Under the pieces are notes generated by a model. It saw nothing but the letters and a program-made list of their open reading frames with translations, had not been told where the DNA came from and did no database searches. Shown in pieces: positions 1 through 6,683 of a stretch of DNA of 15,527 nt (position 1 is the first letter of the stretch; each line of letters opens with the position of its first letter). The stretch lies in assembly GCA_964407525.1 (NCBI GenBank), contig CAYOWC010000093.1, positions 1 to 15,527 of the forward strand, in the 5' to 3' direction. The stretch comes from DUZB01 sp964407525. Lineage in GTDB: Bacteria > Desulfobacterota > DSM-4660 > Desulfatiglandales > Desulfatiglandaceae. A program made the position numbers and the translations under genes.

Positions 1-113
1 AATCACGAAAGTGTAAACTACTTTTTGGCTTAAATGAAGGATGCCCAATATTCATTGAAAAAAAGGGCCCTCCTCAGAGGGAATCGTATTGAGAGATAAA
101 AAGGAGCAGCCAG

Positions 114-1496
114 ATGCCTTACGTAAGGAAACGAGGCAAGCAACTTGTCATTGTCCAGGGAAAACGGGATCCGGAGACGAGGAAGGTGGAGCAACAGATT
201 CTCTTCACAATTTACTCGAAGGCGGAAGCCCAACAGATTCTCGGACGAAGCAATGGAGATCTTGCCTCTCAGTTTCATCACTTGCTTGAGAACCAGTATC
301 CCGATGTTCGCTTCAACTGGGGTAAGATCAATGAAGCGATCCTGGCGAATATTCATGTGGTGCCGGACCTTTATCGGTACAAAGAGACGCGCCTCCGTTC
401 CCGGTTTCGCGGGGATCTTTGTACCTTTGCCCGGCAGCTCATGCTGACTGATCCGCAGGATTTCATGGCGGCGAGCCATCTAATCGAGGAGAATGTCGTA
501 GAACTTGAGTACCTGGTTCAACTGATCCAGTGGCGCCTGGATTTGCGCAAACAGGAGCCTAATCAATGGAATATGGACAACCCTTTTTATTGGCGCTTCA
601 TCCTTCAGGGGCCCCAGGTACCGCCGGACATCGAAGAGGAGGTGGCTGGTTTCTATGTAAAAGGTGATTATGACCGCGCGAAGGTTCTTTTTCGTCTGCT
701 CATCGATTGTTTCGAAGACTATGCAGAAGGATACAACTATCTGGGGTTGATCGCACTCCAGCAGGAAAAGCTGGACGAGGCCATTGGACACTTTCAAAAG
801 ACCATTGAGACCGGCCGAAAGCACTTCCGCAAAAAGATTTCTCGAAAGCGATACTGGAGCGATCTTTCCACCCGCCCCTACATGCGGGGCTTAAGAAACC
901 TGGCTATTGCGTTGAACCGCTCAGGCCGTTATGAAGATGCCCTTATGCTTTGTGACAGACTTGAAAAGGAGTGCATGGATGAGGTTTCCGCCACAAGCTT
1001 CCGGACCACGGCCTATCTCAACCTGGGGCATTACCAGCAGGCAGCCGATTCGGCATTGAAAATCAAGGATTTCGATCCATCAGAAAGCCTGGTTGCCGGA
1101 TTTGCCGTATATGAATTGGGCCGCACGGAAGATGCTCTGGCACTTTTTATTCACGGGGCACTTAATTATCCTCGGGCGGCGCGGGTGATCCTTGGAATGA
1201 AAACGGATCCGCCTCAGGGAAGGGACGAAGCACGCGATCACAATACGGGTTTCGATATACGCAGAGATCTTAATAACTACCTGCAAAAGCAAGGTCGAAG
1301 AACGAGAGATTTCTTCAAAGGCATGGTGAAGAATGGAAGAGTCGGAGCTCTCCTCAATGAGATGGACTTGGTCGTTCGGAGATGGCACGAACAACACCCC
1401 ACCGGTGAGCAAGAGGCCTTTGACCGAATGCTACAGATGCAACAACCGGAATTCGCCCGGCAAGAGGCACAGGAACTTGTAAAAGAGTGCGTTTGA
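114..1496 (+). CDS. TPR-repeat protein of unknown function
   Basis: This 460-residue protein has no signal peptide or membrane segment and is probably cytoplasmic. The ATG at 114 is supported by an AAGGAG ribosome site at 101-106. Residues 1-45 are basic and beta-like and I do not recognise them. From about residue 173 the protein is made of helical pairs that fit tetratricopeptide repeats: 173-206 (AGFYVKGDYDRAKVLF), 207-234 (YLGLIALQQEKLDEAIGHF), 260-288 (LAIALNRSGRYEDALMLC), 292-322 (YLNLGHYQQAADSAL) and 325-352 (GFAVYELGRTEDALALF). TPR arrays normally bind partner proteins, so an adaptor role is likely, but no partner is indicated. A basic 35-residue segment (about 235-258) interrupts the array. 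The gene stands alone in this window; its left neighbour is not visible. No catalytic motif is seen. The TPR call is firm; the function is unknown. Confidence 0.85.
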   Translation: MPYVRKRGKQLVIVQGKRDPETRKVEQQILFTIYSKAEAQQILGRSNGDLASQFHHLLENQYPDVRFNWGKINEAILANIHVVPDLYRYKETRLRSRFRGDLCTFARQLMLTDPQDFMAASHLIEENVVELEYLVQLIQWRLDLRKQEPNQWNMDNPFYWRFILQGPQVPPDIEEEVAGFYVKGDYDRAKVLFRLLIDCFEDYAEGYNYLGLIALQQEKLDEAIGHFQKTIETGRKHFRKKISRKRYWSDLSTRPYMRGLRNLAIALNRSGRYEDALMLCDRLEKECMDEVSATSFRTTAYLNLGHYQQAADSALKIKDFDPSESLVAGFAVYELGRTEDALALFIHGALNYPRAARVILGMKTDPPQGRDEARDHNTGFDIRRDLNNYLQKQGRRTRDFFKGMVKNGRVGALLNEMDLVVRRWHEQHPTGEQEAFDRMLQMQQPEFARQEAQELVKECV

Positions 1497-1883
1497 ATAT
1501 TTTCGGCACGACGCTGCGGCCCAAATAGCAGGCCTTACTATTTTGCGGCGGGGACGACGAGACTCGAACTCGCGACCTCCGGCGTGACAGGCGCCTGTTC
1601 CAGTATTCACGACACCCTATAGACTCAACAAATGCAATACATTAGAGGGGTTAACAAAAAAGCCACGTGTACTTTACGCGTCTTTTCGTAGACCTTTACA
1701 CCATTTTGCAGAGAAAAGAACATACGGAGGGGCACATAAAACAAAAGGTTGAAATTCTTCTAATTATCCAACCCCAACCGACAACACATCCACATATTTT
1801 GACCCGACAATCCCAGTCTGTACCTTACACGATTAGTTCCGTCCGGCAAATCGGGACGACCCATAAAGCACTTCTTGAAAAAA
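1497..1883. other. Gene-free stretch with tRNA scar
   Basis: Neither strand shows a convincing gene in these 387 bases. The only recognisable content is the 3' half of a tRNA-Asp gene (1547-1591, listed separately). The part from about 1620 to 1883 is AT-rich, with no clear promoter or terminator. A 96-codon plus-strand open frame starting at 1667 runs into the 3' end of the opposing 128-aa gene and lacks a ribosome site, so it is not called. Confidence 0.5.
1547..1591 (-). pseudogene. tRNA-Asp 3' fragment (probable att scar)
   Basis: Read on the minus strand, the sequence runs from anticodon loop CTGTCAC (anticodon GTC, plus-strand 1586-1588) through anticodon 3' stem GCCGG, variable loop AGGTC, T arm GCGAG-TTCGAGT-CTCGT, acceptor 3' strand CGTCCCC and discriminator G, ending CC then G instead of CCA. 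Every element of the 3' half of a tRNA-Asp is there in order. Upstream of the anticodon loop nothing resembles a D arm or the matching acceptor strand GGGGACG, so it cannot fold into a tRNA. Loss of homology exactly at the anticodon loop is what tyrosine-recombinase integration at a tRNA gene leaves at the distal attachment site. No integrase is present in the window. Confidence 0.75.
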
Positions 1884-2270
1884 TCATCTCCGAGAATGTG
1901 CGGTGCAGTATTTCGAACCTGCCACAGCCTTTCTCTTGCACTGGCTTCCGGCTTTAGTAATAGCCTTGCACTGCCCCGGATTTAAATCCGGAACGTCCTC
2001 TTCTTCATCCTGGTCCAGGTCCAGTTTCCTCAGAAGTTCACTCGCAATATCACCAGCCTTTGCGTTGACAGACCGGATAAAATCGTACACGGTCCCGATG
2101 GTCTGTTTTTGAAAATCTTCCAGCTTGTCCGCTGTTGCCCCACTCAAATTGATCTTTTCCAGCACTTCAAAGGGCATGTTTGCAAGGGATTTGTGAATCT
2201 GCTCCACAGTTGTGGCCCCATTGTCAATGGCTTCCTGTACCAGGTCTTTCAATTCCTTTATTCTCTTCAT
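1884..2270 (-). CDS. Phasin-like protein with CCCH tail
   Basis: This 128-residue protein starts at the ATG at 2270, preceded on the minus strand by a purine-rich GGGGGGAAG. Residues 1-85 are predicted mostly helical and amphipathic (VEQIHKSLANMPFEVLEKI at 22-40, TVYDFIRSVNAKAGDIASELL at 60-80), in the style of phasins and similar granule- or lipid-associated proteins; this is a resemblance, not a family match. An acidic linker (86-96) leads to a compact tail with C101, C111, C122 and H125, spaced C-x9-C-x10-C-x2-H, which could hold one zinc ion. The same module occurs twice at the C-terminus of the WS/DGAT gene at 6684-8459; I believe it matches the short domain catalogued as DUF5763. A 253-bp gap separates the gene from the lipid operon in the same orientation, so it is probably transcribed on its own. 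A role in storage-lipid bodies is inferred. Confidence 0.72.
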   Translation of the reverse strand: MKRIKELKDLVQEAIDNGATTVEQIHKSLANMPFEVLEKINLSGATADKLEDFQKQTIGTVYDFIRSVNAKAGDIASELLRKLDLDQDEEEDVPDLNPGQCKAITKAGSQCKRKAVAGSKYCTAHSRR

Positions 2271-2429
2271 AGCTTCCCCCCGCTATAGGATTTACGATTG
2301 TCGATTGAAAATATTTTCTTAGAGTTCAAGCATCAGCCTTTTATAAAACCTTATCAGGTGGACTCCTTGGAGGGTCGGAACGATGATCAAAGGCAACATT
2401 TCCAAGAAACCAAAAACCTTCCTTCGGTG

Positions 2430-2460
2430 TTCGATATTCCTTGTTCAATATTCGATATTC
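2430..2460. repeat. TTCGATATTC stuttering repeat
   Basis: Three copies of a 10-base word lie within 31 bases: TTCGATATTC (2430-2439), TTCAATATTC (2444-2453) and TTCGATATTC (2451-2460, overlapping the previous copy by three bases). They sit in the 253-bp gap between the acyl reductase gene and the phasin-like gene. Such imperfect word repeats recur between genes in many environmental bacterial genomes; no function is known to me. Confidence 0.6.
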
Positions 2461-2523
2461 GTTTTTCATGGCTCTTCAAAAGGGCCTTACTTTTTGTCCT
2501 TTTTGCGACTTCTTGCGGCTATA

Positions 2524-4593
2524 TCAACTTTCAATTCCAGCCTCTTTCCGAGCCTTGAGGGCAAGTCTCTTGACTCTCTCGATAGCCTCATCGGTAAATA
2601 CGCCGTTCACTCCGGAAATGGCCGCCAGTTTCATGCCATGTTTCAGGCCCATTTTATAAATCTCCCGAACCTTCTCCCACTCAATATTTCTGCCGATGGT
2701 GAAAACCTCGAAACGCCCTTCAAGGGCCAGTACAATGGTCTCCGCAAGGCAGGCATAAACCACTTTCGGTGGAAGACCGATGTCTTTCATTTCCGGGTTG
2801 CCGGGGAGCTCAATTTCTCCCGATTCAATAACCAGTACATCGGGCCGTTTCGCCACATCTTCCGGGGAGAGATCGAGGGGGCGTGCCACGTCGGTAATCA
2901 CACATCCCGGCTTCACCCTGGTGATATCGAGGATGGTTTTTCCGGCACCTGATGTGGCGGTCACAATGACATCCATTTCGTCGATCTTTTTGTCGGGTCT
3001 TGTGGAAATAAATATTTTTACATCAGGGGTTTCTTCCAGGACTGATTTCTTCAAAGCCAGCAGTTTCGCCGTGTTTCGAGCCACCATGTGAACTTCTTCA
3101 AAGGCCTTTGCAAGCAGGCGACAGCAGACCGACCCGATAGCTCCGGTTGCGCCGAACACCATGGTTTTTGCCTTGATCTTTTTACCGGATTCAATCTCTA
3201 TCAACCCCATACGTCGCACGGCATCCGCGGCGGCCCACAGAGCCCCTGAAGCACTATAGCTGTTACCCGTAGTAATGGGGATATCCGACTTCCTCGCTAC
3301 GGTAACGCCCGCGTCTCCAACGACCTTGGTAAAAGCCCCAAGCCCCATAATCTGAGCTCCCATCCGTTTTGCCATTTTGGCTGCCTGGAGAAGCCGAATA
3401 TAGGTAAATTCGGGACTATGGGCGAGCATCTGCTTTGGTGTTCCACCAACACTTATCAGCCACCCTTCCGCTTCCACGCCGGTGGGCGATTTAACGCCGG
3501 TAATTTTTGAATACACAAAAGGAGGAGAGTAGGCCATCACCTTTTCAACCACGTCCATAAAGACAGGCGGTGTCACCCTGGAAACCATGTTCAGGGTTTT
3601 ATCTATTTTCAAGAATTCCTGGGAAAGGGGGTGAATCACAAAGGCAAACCGGTTTACCCTCCTGGGGTTTCCCGACGGATATACAACCCTCGGGTCCATC
3701 TTTTCGTCACAGATAATTTCCAGAAGATCGTCATCCGTAATCTGTTCCGGACCTTTATCAAGAGCAGCAAGGATCATGGCTTCCAGGACATTGAAACCCA
3801 CCACCCGTTCCAAGACTTTCGGAGCGGTGTCGATGATCATGTCCACTCCCCGATCCTTCAGAAACTCCACCCGATCATCATAAGCACACGATGTGATGAC
3901 TGTTTTTCCGCCCAGTTCCTCCAAACCGCTTTTTTCTAAATATCTGTAAAAATCGTGATGGGGCACCACGATAACCTGGGCGTTCTGCATGGCCTTTCGA
4001 GCGATGTAGTCATTCCATACCCGAATCGGCATAACAGAGGACGAAAGGCGTTTGCCCGGAACCCATTTGAGAACCTCGTGGGCGCCGTTGGCATACAATT
4101 CGAGATCTTCCATGGAGTTCAGAAATTTGGAAATCCCATTTTCGAGAATCGGGTCCGCAAAGGTAAGGTTATCGGTAAATTCTGACATGGACCTGGCAAT
4201 AATATAATTGGCCATACCTGAAAGAAACAATGCTCTTATATTCGTGAAATAGTCTCCAAATTCGAATTGGAGATCTCGAACGGTCCACTCGTGGGTCACG
4301 TTCCTGAGGGCGCCCCCGGTTGTCACGGGAATCTGGATACGAGAAGTAAGCCGTTTGATCCGTTCTTTATGCCTCCTGATGGACTGTGGCGTACCTACCA
4401 GGTGGGGGAACCGGATATTGCCGATACCGATAACATCCGCCCTGTCCTGCCATTCCAGCATCATTTCACCGGCCCTTACCATGTCTCCGTCCGTGCCGAA
4501 TCGCCTCACCTGAAATTCGTGTCCCAGAAATTCTGTCTGGAATTCATAATCACTGCTCGTTGAGCCAAGGCTAATACTGATAATCTGCTTCAC
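2524..4593 (-). CDS. AAR-like fatty acyl reductase, two-domain
   Basis: This 689-residue enzyme is predicted to reduce a fatty acyl thioester (acyl-CoA or acyl-ACP) to the aldehyde with NADPH, the first step towards fatty alcohol. Residues 315-689 resemble cyanobacterial long-chain acyl-ACP reductase (AAR): PPFVYSKITGVKSPTGVEAEGW (357-378), TPKQML (385-390), VVGDAGVTVARKSDIPITTGNSY (424-446), the Rossmann nucleotide loop GATGAIGS (481-488), and ACLAETIVLALEGRFEVFTIGRN (614-636). Residues 1-314 have no counterpart in the roughly 340-residue cyanobacterial enzymes and I do not recognise them; alternating strands and helices suggest another alpha/beta domain. Translation starts at GTG (4593), preceded by AGGAGGGG and overlapping the ferredoxin stop by four bases (GTGA), so the two genes are translationally coupled. 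It is the last gene of the operon. The reductase class is fairly firm; the acyl carrier preferred is unknown. Confidence 0.8.
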   Translation of the reverse strand: MKQIISISLGSTSSDYEFQTEFLGHEFQVRRFGTDGDMVRAGEMMLEWQDRADVIGIGNIRFPHLVGTPQSIRRHKERIKRLTSRIQIPVTTGGALRNVTHEWTVRDLQFEFGDYFTNIRALFLSGMANYIIARSMSEFTDNLTFADPILENGISKFLNSMEDLELYANGAHEVLKWVPGKRLSSSVMPIRVWNDYIARKAMQNAQVIVVPHHDFYRYLEKSGLEELGGKTVITSCAYDDRVEFLKDRGVDMIIDTAPKVLERVVGFNVLEAMILAALDKGPEQITDDDLLEIICDEKMDPRVVYPSGNPRRVNRFAFVIHPLSQEFLKIDKTLNMVSRVTPPVFMDVVEKVMAYSPPFVYSKITGVKSPTGVEAEGWLISVGGTPKQMLAHSPEFTYIRLLQAAKMAKRMGAQIMGLGAFTKVVGDAGVTVARKSDIPITTGNSYSASGALWAAADAVRRMGLIEIESGKKIKAKTMVFGATGAIGSVCCRLLAKAFEEVHMVARNTAKLLALKKSVLEETPDVKIFISTRPDKKIDEMDVIVTATSGAGKTILDITRVKPGCVITDVARPLDLSPEDVAKRPDVLVIESGEIELPGNPEMKDIGLPPKVVYACLAETIVLALEGRFEVFTIGRNIEWEKVREIYKMGLKHGMKLAAISGVNGVFTDEAIERVKRLALKARKEAGIES

Positions 4594-4823
4594 AATCCCC
4601 TCCTGATACGGTTCATCCCATCTTCGGTTATAGCCCCTGTAGGGCAGAGATGCATAACCTCCCTGAGCAAGCCTTCTTCGTCTGCTGTTTCCGGTTGTCG
4701 GCGAACATAGACTATGCCGGTCTCCGCGTCGACGACCAGATTACCGGGGGCCACTTCAGAACAAAGCATGCAGGCAATGCACTGTTCTCCCACAGAATAT
4801 TTTGGCGGAACGCTTTCTTCCAT
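4590..4823 (-). CDS. [4Fe-4S] ferredoxin
   Basis: This 77-residue soluble ferredoxin carries one cluster-binding set: C15-x2-C18-x2-C21 and C60-P61, with the familiar CPTGAI end of the fold. A second set is absent, so it should hold a single low-potential [4Fe-4S] cluster, as in Desulfovibrio- and Thermotoga-type ferredoxins. It starts six bases after the alcohol dehydrogenase stop and its TGA overlaps the GTG start of the acyl reductase. This tight coupling suggests that it passes electrons to, or is made in step with, the acyl reductase or the dehydrogenase. That is inference: known AAR and iron-ADH enzymes use nicotinamide cofactors directly. The family call is firm, the partner open. Confidence 0.9.
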   Translation of the reverse strand: MEESVPPKYSVGEQCIACMLCSEVAPGNLVVDAETGIVYVRRQPETADEEGLLREVMHLCPTGAITEDGMNRIRRGL

Positions 4824-4829
4824 AAACTC

Positions 4830-6668
4830 CTAACGAATCACCAAGTGCCCTAACCCCTTTTCCCGCAGAAAACGGGGATACATTTCGTACGCAGGGTCCA
4901 AAATGGGCAAAAGTTTCAAGGTCTTTGGAAGATTTCCCCTGGCTGTAACCTGGCGGCGGGTCAAGGCACTCACGAGGTTTGCTTTCCCGTGCCAGAACAG
5001 GTGGGCAAAATCGGCGTTCATGGTCATCGTCACATCGGGCTTTCCTTCAAATCCTCCCTTAATGATCCGGGGCTCATCTTTTGTCGCATCGATGGTAATA
5101 ACAGCCGACGGGTTCTTGTAGACGAACTGCACACACAAACCGGCCTTCTGGAGAGCCGGACCGATCCCCGGATCCGTTTTCAAACGCTCATAAAAATCCA
5201 GCAGGATATCATAGAGCATTGCTGAATCCTTAAAAACATTTTTCATATCCTTTTTTTCAAACCTGGTCCCCAGGGACTGCAGATCTTTTTCCGAGACCGG
5301 CACAGGTTTGACCGTAGTCCGGTAAAGTTTTTTCACAATCCTGATCACGGATTCCCTGTTCGGTTCCCTGGGATTGTATAGCATGGAGCCGTCTTCCATA
5401 GCTGTGGTCGCCACCTGATCGAGCCTGGCCAGATTGTCGTCAATTCCGGCACTCTTGAGATTGAGGGGCATTCCAGTCAAATAGGCAAGCTGACGGTTGA
5501 GCATCCTCACCCTCTCAATCCCGGCTTTTGCCGCCTGCTTTCGAAACCACTGGTCAATAAAACTCAGGTTGGCCATGGCCTCAATGGCAAGCCCTTTTAC
5601 CTTGAAGGACTGAATATCAAACCATTGCCGCGCGAACTCTATGGAACTCAACGCCTTTCTGACAAAATCAGGTCTCATATCGGCCTTCAACAGGCTGGCC
5701 CCCTGCTCCACGATCTGGGGGAAATTGACGCCCATGGCGATGGCAATATCTGAAAAGCGCTCCGTCTTTTCATCCAGGTTATATTCCATAACCTCAGGCA
5801 GGACCAGGGCATTGGCCAGCCCGTGGGGAATATGATAGACACCGCCAAGGGCGTGGGAAATACCGTGGGTCATCCCAACCATGGAATGGGAAAAAGCAAC
5901 TCCGGCAAGAAAACTTCCCACGAGCATTGCGCCGCGGGCCTGGATATCTTCGGGGTGGGCGCAGACCTGAAGGATATTACCGCTGATCAAGCGAATGGCA
6001 TGCATGGCCAGGGCATCCGAAGCAGGAGACCACTCTCTGTCCACATAGGCCTCAATGGCATGGGTTAAGGCATCCATCCCGGTGGTAGCGGTCAGCCTGC
6101 CGGGCATGGGCACAGTGACCTCCGGGTCAAGGATAGCCATTTGGGGCAGGAACTGGTCCTCCGCAAAGGGAAGTTTCACATCATTGTCAGGGTCCGCGAT
6201 CACCGCAATCTTCGTCACTTCCGAACCCGTTCCGGCTGTAGTCGGGATAAAAATAGAGGGAAGAAGGAGATCGTTGGGATCCAGCAGATAGGCCCCCATA
6301 TGGTCTTCAATCTTTCCACCCTTGACCATGAGAAGATTGGTGACCTTGGCCGTATCCATCACGCTGCCGCCCCCGACAGCAACGACCATATCGCACTTAT
6401 GCTTCCTGGCAAGGCGCGTGCAATTCAGCACGGTTTTAATCGCCGAATTGGGAGGCACATTGCTGTATGTGCAAACGATCTCGATATCGGTCTCTTTGAA
6501 CCCTTCTTTTGCCGCTTCGACCGGACCCGCCTTGAGCAAAACCTTATCCGTCACAAGGATAGCCCGCCGTTTCCCGAAATGGGCCACGGCATTGCCGATG
6601 TTCCTCAAAATGCCGATGCCATAAATGAGTTTTGTAGGTAGGGAAAATTCAAAATATTCAGGCAGCAT
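4830..6668 (-). CDS. Iron alcohol dehydrogenase fused to SCP2
   Basis: This 612-residue protein combines two functions. Residues 1-455 form an iron-dependent (group III) alcohol dehydrogenase: cofactor loop GGGS (99-102), TTAGTGSE (143-150), and the four expected metal ligands D199, H203, H268 and H282 in GMDALTHAIEAY and MTHGISHALGGVYHIPHG. The stretch 310-395 is longer than in ordinary ~385-residue members, pointing to an inserted helical segment. Residues 478-612 resemble an SCP2 (sterol carrier protein 2) lipid-binding domain, with the family's central pattern of strands around VQFVYKNPSAVITID and GKPDVTMTMNADFAHLFWHGKANLVSAL. The likely reaction is fatty aldehyde to fatty alcohol with NAD(P)H, the SCP2 part holding or shuttling the hydrophobic chain. 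The start ATG follows GGGAGG. It lies 15 bases after the WS/DGAT stop and six before ferredoxin. Both domain calls are strong; the substrate comes from context. Confidence 0.87.
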   Translation of the reverse strand: MLPEYFEFSLPTKLIYGIGILRNIGNAVAHFGKRRAILVTDKVLLKAGPVEAAKEGFKETDIEIVCTYSNVPPNSAIKTVLNCTRLARKHKCDMVVAVGGGSVMDTAKVTNLLMVKGGKIEDHMGAYLLDPNDLLLPSIFIPTTAGTGSEVTKIAVIADPDNDVKLPFAEDQFLPQMAILDPEVTVPMPGRLTATTGMDALTHAIEAYVDREWSPASDALAMHAIRLISGNILQVCAHPEDIQARGAMLVGSFLAGVAFSHSMVGMTHGISHALGGVYHIPHGLANALVLPEVMEYNLDEKTERFSDIAIAMGVNFPQIVEQGASLLKADMRPDFVRKALSSIEFARQWFDIQSFKVKGLAIEAMANLSFIDQWFRKQAAKAGIERVRMLNRQLAYLTGMPLNLKSAGIDDNLARLDQVATTAMEDGSMLYNPREPNRESVIRIVKKLYRTTVKPVPVSEKDLQSLGTRFEKKDMKNVFKDSAMLYDILLDFYERLKTDPGIGPALQKAGLCVQFVYKNPSAVITIDATKDEPRIIKGGFEGKPDVTMTMNADFAHLFWHGKANLVSALTRRQVTARGNLPKTLKLLPILDPAYEMYPRFLREKGLGHLVIR

Positions 6669-6683
6669 GGTACCTCCCGTCTG

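Noticed and set aside
58..81. Hairpin CCCTC-CTCA-GAGGG beside seven A residues, a minus-strand terminator shape
   Set aside because: No minus-strand gene lies to its right for it to end; it sits in the leader of the plus-strand TPR gene and may be chance.
1545..1620. Functional tRNA-Asp gene
   Set aside because: The 5' acceptor strand and D arm are absent, the 5' anticodon stem does not match, and CCA is replaced by CCG.
1667..1957. 96-codon plus-strand open frame
   Set aside because: No ribosome site, low-complexity translation, and it overlaps antisense the end of the well-supported 128-aa gene.
2470..2495. Hairpin GGCTCTT-CAA-AAGGGCC followed by TTACTTTTTG
   Set aside because: It would terminate plus-strand transcripts, but no plus-strand gene lies nearby. 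On the minus strand, where the operon ends, the T-run is missing and the stem has a C-A mismatch.
2298..2952. Two plus-strand open frames across the gap and the end of the reductase gene
   Set aside because: No ribosome sites; most of the longer frame is the shadow of the AAR-like gene, and the part in the gap translates the word repeat.
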